A stretch of 64,000 nt of DNA from NCBI GenBank assembly GCA_021779665.1, contig JAJYAG010000004.1, forward strand, positions 26,619-90,618, in the 5' to 3' direction. Shown here in pieces: positions 16,432-23,888 of this stretch. Positions within the stretch are counted from its first letter, which is position 1; each line of letters begins with the position of its first letter. Both the position numbers and the translations under genes were made by a program. The notes under the pieces are model-generated. The model was not told the origin of the DNA and did no database searches. It saw only the letters and a list, made by a program, of their open reading frames with translations. The stretch comes from Bacteroidota bacterium. Lineage in GTDB: Bacteria; Bacteroidota; Bacteroidia; Bacteroidales; JAAUTT01.

Positions 16432-16917
16432 TTAAAAGCGGAAAGTTATTATTAGTTCATTTGTAGAAAAATATCCCGTGTGCCTGAAAAACTCCTTACC
16501 CTCTTTGTTTAACAGCACTTGCGTAGGTATAGCAGCAATGCCGTAATATTTCATCAAACGTTGGTTCTCAGGCAGCATAATATTTACAAAAACTACATTC
16601 ACACGATAAGGGTATTTTGCTCGAATGTCACTCATAACAGTTTCCATACGCTTACAAGCGGAACAACCCTTTGCGCCAAATTCAAGAAAAGTAACTTCGT
16701 AGTTTAACCCATTTTTAGCGTAGTTGTATGCAGAATCGACAAAAGCCGATTCCGAATTTTGTATTTCGGAACCAGCTTGTGCTTTAATGGCTTTTGAAGC
16801 GTAGCTGTTTAAAGTATCTTTGAATGCGAAAAGCAATACTAAGAACAAAACAGAAAGCACTAAAAAAGACCAGGTAATGAATTTCTTTAGTTTAATAGTC
16901 AACTGTGGCTTTCTCAT
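16432..16917 (-). CDS. membrane-anchored thioredoxin-like protein
   Basis: From the ATG at 16917 (the upstream option is TTG) the protein has 161 residues. It has one N-terminal membrane span (about 14-34) and a thioredoxin domain with active site GAKGCSACKRME and cis-Pro IAAIPTQ. The C-terminus ends ELIITFRF, where its paralogue in the 12253 fusion reads ELIKSLTIN. The last residues may therefore come from a small frameshift or truncation. It overlaps the DGC-protein gene by 26 bases and is the last gene of the long minus-strand operon, probably an envelope disulfide reductant. Confidence 0.85.
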   Translation of the reverse strand: MRKPQLTIKLKKFITWSFLVLSVLFLVLLFAFKDTLNSYASKAIKAQAGSEIQNSESAFVDSAYNYAKNGLNYEVTFLEFGAKGCSACKRMETVMSDIRAKYPYRVNVVFVNIMLPENQRLMKYYGIAAIPTQVLLNKEGKEFFRHTGYFSTNELIITFRF

Positions 16918-17269
16918 AAACAATTTCAATTACTTCGTTTGTAACAGGTGTTTGCCCTTTAATATAACCGAGGTCGGTAATACGCATGTATTTGTAATTG
17001 TTAATACCCGCTTTTTCAAGTATCTTTTTGCCACAATCAACAGTACAGCCATCAATAAGTAAAAGGTTAGCTGTTTTAAACATTTCGATAGTAGGTTTGA
17101 TGTCAGCGCCAACGGCAGCCAGACAATTCATTTTGCGAATTTTATTAACGCGCAATTTACGGGCTACCAAATCAGTAACTTGTCCCAAATCACAAGACCC
17201 CGAACAAGCAATTACGATGTATTCGCCGTTATCGCACAGGCAGCCTTTTTGATTATCAGTTGTACTCAT
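16892..17269 (-). CDS. DGC-domain putative zinc-binding protein
   Basis: This 125-residue protein contains the defining DGC motif (LLIDGCTVDCGKKI, about residues 72-85) and further conserved cysteines in GCLCDNG, CSGSCDLG and MNCLAAV. The family is annotated as putative zinc-binding, and its biochemical role is unknown. It starts one base from the ProC-like gene stop and overlaps the thioredoxin gene. Seven cysteines in a small cytosolic protein within an arsenic operon would allow arsenite binding. Confidence 0.85.
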   Translation of the reverse strand: MSTTDNQKGCLCDNGEYIVIACSGSCDLGQVTDLVARKLRVNKIRKMNCLAAVGADIKPTIEMFKTANLLLIDGCTVDCGKKILEKAGINNYKYMRITDLGYIKGQTPVTNEVIEIVYEKATVDY

Positions 17270-18040
17270 TTACGGTTTAATTTTATTGTAAATACCTTTT
17301 AAGTATTGGTCGTAATAGCCTTTTATTGTTTCTTCTACTTCAGCTAAAGGCTTTACAGGTACAAGGTCGGTAACTTCTTCATACGTTAAGCCAGAATTAA
17401 AGAGCGTTTCCGTTGTACCCCAAAGCATATTTGAAATGGTTTTAGCGGCTTCTTGTTCATCCATGCCAAAAGAAACAGCCAGCTCTTTAAGTTTTTGAAT
17501 CTGAAAATTGAAATAAGTATGGCCCATTGCACTAATAACAGCATAAGCCTCAATTTTAGAATCACTAATTTCAAAGGGATTGCCCAACGATTGAAGAACA
17601 TTAAGAAGTTTTGCTTTTTTATCTTTATCAAAAGAAGCTGAAAAAGCAATTGGGTTTACTCCCTTATTGATAATAGATGAAGCACTTGGGTTCATCCGGG
17701 CAATATTTGCAAAGCCATTTAAAATAGCCGTTGCTTTTTCAATATTGATTTTTGGCACAAGCGACAGCAAAACAGTGTTTGCAGATAGATTACCTTTTAA
17801 CTTTTCGAGAGTTTCGACTGTAACCGGTGGGTGAACTGCAAGAATAACAAGTTCGGCATTTACAACATCAGCCAGATTACTTGTGATTGTAATTTGCGGG
17901 AATTTGGTTTTTAGATTGTTTAAAGCACCTTCGTTAATGTCGAATACCAGTGTTTTTTCAAAAGAAATATTTACATTCTTAAATGCCTGGAGAAAGATAT
18001 TAGTAATTCTTCCACCGCCTATAATTCCAATTGTTTTCAT
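17270..18040 (-). CDS. pyrroline-5-carboxylate reductase-like NAD(P)-binding protein
   Basis: This 256-residue protein has an N-terminal Rossmann motif GIIGGGRITNIFLQAF and the ProC-like helical dimerisation half (MNPSASSIINKG, AVISAMGHTYFNF). The best match is the ProC/F420-dependent NADP oxidoreductase superfamily, but the catalytic loop differs from housekeeping ProC, and I do not claim proline synthesis. It lies between DUF2798 and the DGC protein in an operon with ArsP-like permeases. It may reduce an imine or another small substrate, possibly xenobiotic. Confidence 0.75.
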   Translation of the reverse strand: MKTIGIIGGGRITNIFLQAFKNVNISFEKTLVFDINEGALNNLKTKFPQITITSNLADVVNAELVILAVHPPVTVETLEKLKGNLSANTVLLSLVPKINIEKATAILNGFANIARMNPSASSIINKGVNPIAFSASFDKDKKAKLLNVLQSLGNPFEISDSKIEAYAVISAMGHTYFNFQIQKLKELAVSFGMDEQEAAKTISNMLWGTTETLFNSGLTYEEVTDLVPVKPLAEVEETIKGYYDQYLKGIYNKIKP

Positions 18041-18076
18041 GGTTTAAATGTATTTAGAAAGGTTAAACATAAAATG

Positions 18077-18301
18077 TTACTCTACATATTTTGCAATATT
18101 TCTTTTAATAATGGGCATTATAACCATTACCACCGGAAGTGCAACTACAAAAGCAAGTCCCCACGATTTCATCCATTTGGCAATAAATCCGGCATGGTAG
18201 CCATAGTTTACCGATACACTTACGAATGTTACAATGAAGGTCATTATAGTAATCATAATGGTTAGCGTAACTTTCATTTCGTTTTTCTTTGCAATTTTCA
18301 T
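18077..18301 (-). CDS. DUF2798 small membrane protein
   Basis: This 74-residue protein has two predicted membrane spans (about 9-33 and 45-66) and a conserved asparagine-rich turn (VSVNYGYHAGF, WMKSWGLAF). DUF2798 proteins are of unknown function. A truncated homologue sits at 19870-19983 next to the second permease, showing that the permease/DUF2798 pair was duplicated. Confidence 0.8.
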   Translation of the reverse strand: MKIAKKNEMKVTLTIMITIMTFIVTFVSVSVNYGYHAGFIAKWMKSWGLAFVVALPVVMVIMPIIKRNIAKYVE

Positions 18302-18332
18302 CAGAATATATTTTTTTGGTTAAGGACTGATG

Positions 18333-18411
18333 GAACACCCATATTAATATTCATGCGTGTTTACTCGCTTCGCTCATGAGAGAAGTTGTGATTATGCAAT
18401 TGTGGGTGTTT
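18333..18411. repeat. 79-base intercistronic inverted repeat
   Basis: AACACCCA (18334-18341) pairs with TGGGTGTT (18403-18410) around 61 bases that include shorter CTC/GAG palindromic words. It lies between arsR (18440) and DUF2798 (18301) and looks like a structured RNA or small insertion. It could attenuate downstream expression. Confidence 0.4.
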
Positions 18412-18439
18412 CATTTTTACTTATTTTTTAAAATTTGAA

Positions 18440-18760
18440 TTATTCCAGATTAATAAAATCATTAAACATATTTTTAGCTAAGAGCCAGTTCTCCCAATTA
18501 ATACAATATTTCACATAAGGCGGTTCGATTTGTCCAATAATCAGCCCGGCGTTTTTCAATTCGGTAAGATGCTGTGATATGGTAGAATTTGCAATAGGAA
18601 GCATATTTGATAAATCGCTAAAACAACATGAACACTTTTTTGTATTTGCAAGATGGCGCATAATAACAATACGGGCAGGATGCCCCAATGCTTTTGCAAA
18701 ACGTGCAAGTTTAATATCGTGTTCAGTGTATGATATGCTTTTCAAAAAAGCCATTTCCAA
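18440..18760 (-). CDS. arsR: ArsR-family metalloregulator (class II)
   Basis: This 106-residue member of the YCIN-ENW class has HTH LPIANSTISQHLTELK. The upstream Cys cluster KKCSCCFSDLS (three thiols) is distinctive and resembles a metal site. It is embedded in the long operon, 9 bases after the ArsP-like permease at 18770, and has no promoter of its own that I can see. It therefore probably senses in step with the operon. Confidence 0.92.
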   Translation of the reverse strand: MEMAFLKSISYTEHDIKLARFAKALGHPARIVIMRHLANTKKCSCCFSDLSNMLPIANSTISQHLTELKNAGLIIGQIEPPYVKYCINWENWLLAKNMFNDFINLE

Positions 18761-18769
18761 CTTAATTGA

Positions 18770-19873
18770 TTAAAATATAAAGTTGAATAAATACCCTACT
18801 ATCATAATACCTGTTGCTACTATACCAACAAAAGTTAATATTAATGGCAGTTTTAAAACCTTTTTAAGTATTATCAATTCAGGAAGGGATAAGCCAATAA
18901 CAGCCATCATAAAGGCTAACGAAGTTCCAAGCGAAGCACCTTTTTCGAGTAAAGCAGAAACTATGGGAACAATACCGGCTGCATTAGAATACAATGGAAC
19001 GCCAATAAGCACAGATAAAGGCACGCTATACCAATTAGATTTGCCCATGAGCGAAGCCATAAATTCCTGAGGGACATAACCATGTATTATTGAACCAATT
19101 CCAATTCCAATTAAAACATAAATCCAAACTTTATATAAGATTTCTTTTACCGATGCGAATCCAATTTTAATTCGGGCATCAAAAGTTAATTGTTCTTCCT
19201 GATAGAAATTTTCTTCATGACCTGTTTTGTAAACCCAATCAGCAACCCAATGTTCAAGTTTTAGTTTGCCAATAATATAACCTGCCGTAATAGCAATTGT
19301 TAAACCTGTAAGGATATATAATAGGGCAACTTTCCAACCAAATAAACCAAATAAGAGGATTACAGCTACTTCATTAATCATTGGGGCTGCAATCAAAAAA
19401 GAAAAAGTGACACCCAATGGAATCCCTCCTTGGATAAAACCCAAAAATAAAGTAACCGCTGAACAAGTGCAAAATGGAGTAATAATGCCAAGTAAGCTAG
19501 CAAAAATATTTCCGGTAAATAATTTTTTGCCTTCTAATGCTTTACGAGTTCGTTCGGGTGAAAAAAAGGTTCGAATTACACCTACAATAAAAATGATAAA
19601 AACAAGCAACAAGAATACTTTGGAGGCTTGAATAAGAAAGAATCGAATGGTATTTATCAGATTAGCCTGAGTTTCAGTTAATGCTTTTACTCCTTTTATA
19701 TCACAACTGCAAATAGACAATGAATTATTATTCACCTTTTGTAAATTGAAAATTTGACTTAACAAAAAATCAACCAAAGGTTGTAAATAATAGATACATG
19801 CCAACCAAGCGGTAAAGAGAAAAATTACCTTGGGTAAAATTTCGTATTTTGATTCTGATGGCTGATGATTCAT
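18770..19873 (-). CDS. ArsP-type permease (DUF318/UPF0718), copy 1
   Basis: This 367-residue inner-membrane permease has about eight spans. The membrane thiol motif is TPFCTCSAVTLFLG, and a periplasmic insert bears ICSCDIKG. It is strongly similar to copy 2 at 19988, especially over the last 170 residues (e.g. WYSVPLSVLIGVPLYSNAAG). In copy 2 the cysteine motif reads FCSCSAIPLFLG; here the proline is replaced by threonine. ArsP homologues export trivalent organoarsenicals. Divergence between copies suggests different substrates. The start overlaps the truncated DUF2798 frame (ATGA). Confidence 0.87.
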   Translation of the reverse strand: MNHQPSESKYEILPKVIFLFTAWLACIYYLQPLVDFLLSQIFNLQKVNNNSLSICSCDIKGVKALTETQANLINTIRFFLIQASKVFLLLVFIIFIVGVIRTFFSPERTRKALEGKKLFTGNIFASLLGIITPFCTCSAVTLFLGFIQGGIPLGVTFSFLIAAPMINEVAVILLFGLFGWKVALLYILTGLTIAITAGYIIGKLKLEHWVADWVYKTGHEENFYQEEQLTFDARIKIGFASVKEILYKVWIYVLIGIGIGSIIHGYVPQEFMASLMGKSNWYSVPLSVLIGVPLYSNAAGIVPIVSALLEKGASLGTSLAFMMAVIGLSLPELIILKKVLKLPLILTFVGIVATGIMIVGYLFNFIF

Positions 19874-19983
19874 ATTTTTTGTCGATAATTGAAGGTGACA
19901 CTTACAAACGTAGCCAGAAATGTCTTTGCCAAAACCATAATAGATAAAGAAACTTTCATTTCATTTTTTTTAGCTATTCTCAT
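19870..19983 (-). pseudogene. truncated DUF2798 remnant (37 aa)
   Basis: ATG at 19983 gives MRIAKKNEMKVSLSIM and then TFVSVTFNYRQK before a stop. This matches the first third of the DUF2798 protein at 18077 (MKIAKKNEMKVTLTIM). The remainder, including the second membrane span, is missing. Its stop overlaps the start of permease copy 1, so the remnant may now only couple translation between the two permeases. Confidence 0.75.
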
Positions 19984-19987
19984 TTCA

Positions 19988-21007
19988 TTAAAGTATAAAG
20001 TTAAATAAATAACCTACTAGCATAATTCCTGTTGCTACTATACCAACAAAAGTTAATATTAATGGCAGTTTTAAAACCTTTTTAAGGATAATCATTTCGG
20101 GTAATGACAAACCTATTGTAGCCATCATAAAGGCTAAGGCAGTACCCAGAGAAGCCCCTTTTTCGATTAATACAGAAACAATAGGAACAATACCAGCCGC
20201 ATTAGAGTATAATGGAACACCGATTAAAACAGACAAAGGCACGCTGTACCAAGCTGATTTACCCATGAGCGAAGCCATAAATTCCTGTGGCACATAACCA
20301 TGTGCGCCAGCACCAACAGCAATACCAACAGCAACGTAAATCCATACTTTGCCAACAATTTCCTTTACGGCATTGTACCCAAAGCGGATGCGGTCGGATA
20401 GTTTTATTTTTTCCACGCTGACGCCTGTGTTACCAATTTTGGTTTTATATACCCAATCTTGTACCCAATGTTCGAGTTTTAGTTTGCCAATGATATACCC
20501 TGCTGTTATTGCAATAAATAAGCCTGTAAGGACATAAATAAGCGCCACTTTCCAGCCAAACATACCAAAGAGCAATACAACAGCAACTTCGTTAATCATT
20601 GGGGCTGCAATTAGGAATGAGAAGGTAACACCCAACGGTACACCCGATTCAACAAAACCTAAGAATAAGGGGATTGCCGAACATGAGCAAAAAGGGGTTA
20701 CAATACCAAGTAAGGAAGCCATTACATTGCCTGTAAATGTTGATTTACCCTCTAACATTTTGCGAGTTCGTTCGGGCGAAAAGTACGAACGGATAATACC
20801 TACAAAAAAGATAATCAAGGCAAGTAACATCATCACTTTTGGCACTTCGTAAACGAAAAACCGTAACGATTCCGTTAAGTGTGCGCCTTTTTCCAAACCC
20901 AAAACCGAATCAATAAACCAGTCGGCAAAAGGTTGCAAGTAGCGATATAGTAAGTACCAAACAGGCAACAACAAAAAAGGGATTATAATTTTTTTATTCA
21001 ACTTCAT
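19988..21007 (-). CDS. ArsP-type permease (DUF318/UPF0718), copy 2
   Basis: This 339-residue permease has about eight spans, the canonical CSC-containing motif TPFCSCSAIPLFLG and conserved INEVAVVLLFGMFGWKVAL. It is a probable efflux carrier for trivalent organoarsenicals or another soft metal(loid). It is preceded by a TTCG-N8-CGAA operator at 21026 and follows the BFD-like protein. Copy 1 is its tandem paralogue. Confidence 0.88.
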   Translation of the reverse strand: MKLNKKIIIPFLLLPVWYLLYRYLQPFADWFIDSVLGLEKGAHLTESLRFFVYEVPKVMMLLALIIFFVGIIRSYFSPERTRKMLEGKSTFTGNVMASLLGIVTPFCSCSAIPLFLGFVESGVPLGVTFSFLIAAPMINEVAVVLLFGMFGWKVALIYVLTGLFIAITAGYIIGKLKLEHWVQDWVYKTKIGNTGVSVEKIKLSDRIRFGYNAVKEIVGKVWIYVAVGIAVGAGAHGYVPQEFMASLMGKSAWYSVPLSVLIGVPLYSNAAGIVPIVSVLIEKGASLGTALAFMMATIGLSLPEMIILKKVLKLPLILTFVGIVATGIMLVGYLFNFIL

Positions 21008-21025
21008 AGTAGTAAAGCTTTGTGT

Positions 21026-21041
21026 TTCGGGTAAACCCGAA
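21026..21041 (-). promoter_or_regulatory. class II ArsR operator upstream of ArsP-type permease
   Basis: The palindromic block 21024-21043 (GTTTCGGGT-AA-ACCCGAAAC) contains TTCG-N8-CGAA as in 13227, 22697 and 23052. It may also act as a hairpin in the intercistronic mRNA between the BFD-like gene and the permease. Confidence 0.55.
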
Positions 21042-21058
21042 ACGATTTTACAAATTTT

Positions 21059-21289
21059 TTATTTACAACAACAACATGAACTACCTCCTTTAGCAACGTT
21101 TTCGTTTAGCATTGCATTAATATCACCAGAGCAACAAACACCTGAAGGGTTAAACTCCTTACAATGATTGCCAGTGCAAGCTCCGGTTATTTCTTTAATG
21201 TCTTTAAGTGTTTTTGCACCGTTTTGAATAGCATTTTCAATTTCTGCTTTCGTAACTTGTTTGCAATGACAGATAATTTGGTTCATCAT
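21059..21289 (-). CDS. BFD-like [2Fe-2S]-binding protein with Cys-rich tail
   Basis: This 76-residue protein has the four ligands of a bacterioferritin-associated ferredoxin-type domain: CHC at the start and CTGNHC at about residues 38-43. Beyond these it has GVCCSGD and a SSCCCCK tail, ten cysteines in all. It starts one base from the arsG stop. BFD domains pass electrons. Here it may serve a nitro- or arsenic-reducing step together with ArsE/ArsF, and the tail may bind arsenite; both are inferences. Confidence 0.82.
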   Translation of the reverse strand: MMNQIICHCKQVTKAEIENAIQNGAKTLKDIKEITGACTGNHCKEFNPSGVCCSGDINAMLNENVAKGGSSCCCCK

Positions 21290-21988
21290 TTAAATAAAGA
21301 ATAAACTGATATAATAAATACCAACCAGTATAAACAACACAGCTATTACACGCCTAAACCAAAGTTCAAATGTTTTGATATTGTTGTATAATTTACCGAC
21401 ATTACCCACTGCAAAAGCCAATAACCAAGCAAAAACAATAACAGGTAAACCCGTAGCAATAGCGAATATTACAGGTAAATATAAACCGCTTGCGCTTGCA
21501 ACGGTCATAGGTATAAGCATAGCAAAATACAAAACGCCACTGTAAGGACAGAAAGCCAGCGCAAACACCATACCTAACAAAAGAGTACTCCAATAGCTTC
21601 CTTTGCCATTTTCGCCAATACGGTCGGTTAATTTGTGTACTCCCGGAAGGTTAATTTTAATAACGTTAAGCATGAATAAGCCAATAACAATTAATAAAGG
21701 GCCTAACAACTTTTCGCCCCAGCCTTGAAAAAGCATGGAAACATTCATTTTGTTAGCACCAAAGAAAAGTATTACTGCCAAACCCGTATAACTTATTGCA
21801 CGCCCAAGCGTGTAAACAAGTCCATTAATGAATACACGTTTACGGTTTTCAATATCACGGCTAATAAACCCTATTGCAGAAATATTAGTAGCCAAAGGGC
21901 AAGGACTGATAGCTGTCATAAGTCCCAAAATTATTGCAGTTAGGAAACCATATTGAGAATTTTCGAGAATACTTCTAAGAAACTCCAT
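21290..21988 (-). CDS. arsG: ArsG-family aminobenzylarsenical efflux permease
   Basis: This 232-residue membrane protein has six to seven spans of the cytochrome c biogenesis/DsbD-like fold, with cysteines in SPCPLATNI and FCPYSGV that face the membrane as in CcdA. It matches the ArsG family known from arsEFG systems, where it is required for efflux of aminobenzylarsenicals. It follows arsF by 5 bases, and the gene order arsE-arsF-arsG is intact. Confidence 0.85.
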   Translation of the reverse strand: MEFLRSILENSQYGFLTAIILGLMTAISPCPLATNISAIGFISRDIENRKRVFINGLVYTLGRAISYTGLAVILFFGANKMNVSMLFQGWGEKLLGPLLIVIGLFMLNVIKINLPGVHKLTDRIGENGKGSYWSTLLLGMVFALAFCPYSGVLYFAMLIPMTVASASGLYLPVIFAIATGLPVIVFAWLLAFAVGNVGKLYNNIKTFELWFRRVIAVLFILVGIYYISLFFI

Positions 21989-21993
21989 GCTAA

Positions 21994-22419
21994 TTAACCT
22001 TTAATTGCTTGTTCAACGGCTTTTTTGATTTCTTCTTTCATTTTTTCAAGGTCTTGTGCATTCATAAAACCTTTGTCGGTAATATCAATCTTTTTGTTGT
22101 CACAAACTACTAATAAGGTTTGACCGCCAACGCCTAATTTTTCGGCAATAGCCTTGCTGCTGGCATCGTCAAGGTTTAAACCTTTAAAAGAGTATTCACC
22201 TTTTTTAATTTTATCGGCATACAGTGTTTCAACAGCAAGTTTTGCATTGCTTTCGACCGATTCGCAAGTATAGCATCTGCGGGTAAAATAAAAATAATAC
22301 ACTTCAACTTTAGTTGAAACAGTGGTTTTGACGTCAGCTTTTTTGTTGTCTTGTGCGTTACATGAAAAACTGCCAAACATCATAATCAGGGCAAAACCGA
22401 ATATTGCAATTTGCTTCAT
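21994..22419 (-). CDS. arsF: ArsF-like thioredoxin-fold lipoprotein
   Basis: This 141-residue exported protein has a lipobox-like GSFSC (Cys20) and a redox pair TRRCYTCESVE (CxxC). It matches the ArsF family (nitrophenyl compound nitroreductase subunit). It lies between arsE (20 bases) and arsG (5 bases). The copy at 15818 lacks the lipobox and is an ordinary secreted protein. Confidence 0.85.
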   Translation of the reverse strand: MKQIAIFGFALIMMFGSFSCNAQDNKKADVKTTVSTKVEVYYFYFTRRCYTCESVESNAKLAVETLYADKIKKGEYSFKGLNLDDASSKAIAEKLGVGGQTLLVVCDNKKIDITDKGFMNAQDLEKMKEEIKKAVEQAIKG

Positions 22420-22439
22420 AACCGTAAAGTATTTAGAGG

Positions 22440-22676
22440 TTAATATTTAGATAAAACTTGTTTTATTTCGTCAGCCGAAGGAACACGGCCTTTAATTTCA
22501 ACTTTTTCATTCACTACCAGTGCCGGTGTAGCCATAATGTTGTATTTCATAATATCAACAATGTCTTCAACTTTGGTAATTTTGGCATCAAAGCCGTTTA
22601 GTTCTACAACATCACGGGTAATTTTTTCGAGTGTTTTACACTTTGCACAACCAGTGCCTAAGATTTTAATATCCAT
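22440..22676 (-). CDS. arsE: ArsE-like small thioredoxin
   Basis: This 78-residue small thioredoxin of the TM0996/MTH895 type has active site GTGCAKCKTLE (CxxC) and the cis-Pro motif MATPALVVN. In arsEFG systems ArsE with ArsF is linked to nitroreduction of aromatic arsenicals. It follows the class II arsR at 22731 and the operator at 22697, and begins arsE-arsF-arsG. Confidence 0.85.
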   Translation of the reverse strand: MDIKILGTGCAKCKTLEKITRDVVELNGFDAKITKVEDIVDIMKYNIMATPALVVNEKVEIKGRVPSADEIKQVLSKY

Positions 22677-22696
22677 ACGTTTTATAATTAAGGTAT

Positions 22697-22712
22697 TTCG
22701 GGAAAGCCCGAA
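22697..22712 (-). promoter_or_regulatory. class II ArsR operator upstream of arsEFG
   Basis: TTCGGG-AAAG-CCCGAA fits TTCG-N8-CGAA. It lies 21 bases before the arsE start. Flanks also resemble those of the 21026 site (A/T-rich ..TTTTTTATTT or ..TTTTTTTAA beyond it). Confidence 0.55.
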
Positions 22713-22730
22713 CTATATTATCAAATTTTT

Positions 22731-23042
22731 TTAACGCTTAAAGAATGCAGAAAATGAAAGTTTGGCATCTTCCCAATTCTCACGGTTAATGCAGTATTTT
22801 ATATAAGGCGGATTAATTTCACCTTGTATTAAACCAGCTTTTTTCAGTTCCTTCAGGTGTTCAGAAAGGGTTGAACGTGCAATGGGTAATTCTTCAGCCA
22901 TATCACCACTGTAACAACATTTGTCGAGATTGTTAGCGAGGTAATCGAGTATGAAAACCCTTACAGGGTGTGAGAGTGCTTTTGCAAATCGAGCAACTTT
23001 CTCCTGCTTTTCTGTGTAGTATTTTTTTTCTTCTACTTGCAT
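22731..23042 (-). CDS. arsR: ArsR-family metalloregulator (class II)
   Basis: This 103-residue winged-helix repressor has HTH LPIARSTLSEHLKELK, thiols in NLDKCCYSGDM and the class mark KYCINRENW. It is the first gene of the arsE-arsF-arsG-BFD-permease operon and has its own operator/promoter at 23051-23076. Confidence 0.93.
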   Translation of the reverse strand: MQVEEKKYYTEKQEKVARFAKALSHPVRVFILDYLANNLDKCCYSGDMAEELPIARSTLSEHLKELKKAGLIQGEINPPYIKYCINRENWEDAKLSFSAFFKR

Positions 23043-23050
23043 GTTTAGTA

Positions 23051-23076
23051 TTTCGTCTAAAAACGAAACAAAGGTA
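23051..23076 (-). promoter_or_regulatory. promoter and class II ArsR operator of arsR-arsEFG
   Basis: TTTCG (23051-23055) and CGAAA (23064-23068) form an inverted repeat with TTCG-N8-CGAA at its core. Immediately beyond it the minus strand reads TACCTTTG (complement of 23069-23076), a perfect Bacteroidota -7 element. The operator thus sits across the start of transcription. No clear -33 TTTG at the usual spacing. Confidence 0.65.
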
Positions 23077-23207
23077 TGAAAAGTTTCAAATTACAATCAT
23101 AAAAAAAGTATTTTTTAAAAAAAAAGGTATGATGGTCAGGAGAATTATCAATTAATTTTCAGATAATTCAAAAACACACAGATTAACGCAGATAAACTTT
23201 TTATCGA

Positions 23208-23885
23208 CTATTCAGATTTTAAGCGATTTTTCTGCTCTTTAGCAATACTCTCAGGTGTAAAGTCTTTTTCTTTGCGAGGTAAAAAGAATCCTTTTATGGC
23301 ATTGGAATTGCGAATACAAATTTGTATATGATTCTTTTCCTGAATCCCTGCTCCGGGGAAAGCTGGGCCACCTTCAGTAAAAACGCCCCTTGCAGAATCG
23401 AATAATTGCAGCTCAGTAAAACCTTGTGTTTTCTTTTCTTTGAGCATTTGTTCCAAAATAGCTTGGTGCATGTATTCAATGAGTGTACAATCAAGTTCCC
23501 GGATAATCTTATCCTTATGTTTGTCGTGGCTTAAGTCTTTATTCTTAGGCAATTCCTTATTTAATAACTCGTACTCAGCTTCCATTGTTTTATAATAAGC
23601 TTGGAGTAAATGTATTGACGAACTGTCGAGTAAATCAAGACAATAGCCCAAATGTATTACAGCACCTATTACAGCTGGTATTTTAATTTCTCCACGTGCT
23701 TTTTTGTCTTTTGCCCAAAGCATTGCACGGTCGTAGTTGTTTTCCCAGAAATACATGCCATGACCTAACCAGTCATAAGGTTTGTCACTATAAACTATAT
23801 CGTTCGGATTATTAAGAAGGGAGTTGCAAGTTTCTGCATCGCAGCCGTGAAACCCTATAACAAGATTTGGGCGGATGCTATACAT
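23208..23885 (-). CDS. predicted ADP-ribosyltransferase-fold toxin (DUF3990/HYD1-like)
   Basis: This 225-residue protein has the layout of a PARP/HYD1-like ART domain. VIGFHGCD at about residues 9-16 carries the NAD-binding His. YDWLGHGMYFWENNYDRAM (about 37-55) is the Tyr/Gly motif, and IQEKNHIQICI (about 190) supplies a candidate third Glu. A His-Tyr-Glu triad is therefore possible. It starts 3 bases after the 58-aa gene at 23889, a typical antitoxin-toxin order. The assignment rests on motif pattern, not a database match. Confidence 0.65.
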   Translation of the reverse strand: MYSIRPNLVIGFHGCDAETCNSLLNNPNDIVYSDKPYDWLGHGMYFWENNYDRAMLWAKDKKARGEIKIPAVIGAVIHLGYCLDLLDSSSIHLLQAYYKTMEAEYELLNKELPKNKDLSHDKHKDKIIRELDCTLIEYMHQAILEQMLKEKKTQGFTELQLFDSARGVFTEGGPAFPGAGIQEKNHIQICIRNSNAIKGFFLPRKEKDFTPESIAKEQKNRLKSE

Positions 23886-23888
23886 GAA

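Noticed and set aside
17270..18040. naming this gene proC
   Set aside because: It has the family fold but no proline-biosynthesis context, so the function is not claimed.
21024..21043. palindrome as a simple terminator only
   Set aside because: It matches the TTCG-N8-CGAA pattern found at three other operon starts, and lies just before a start codon, so an operator role is preferred.
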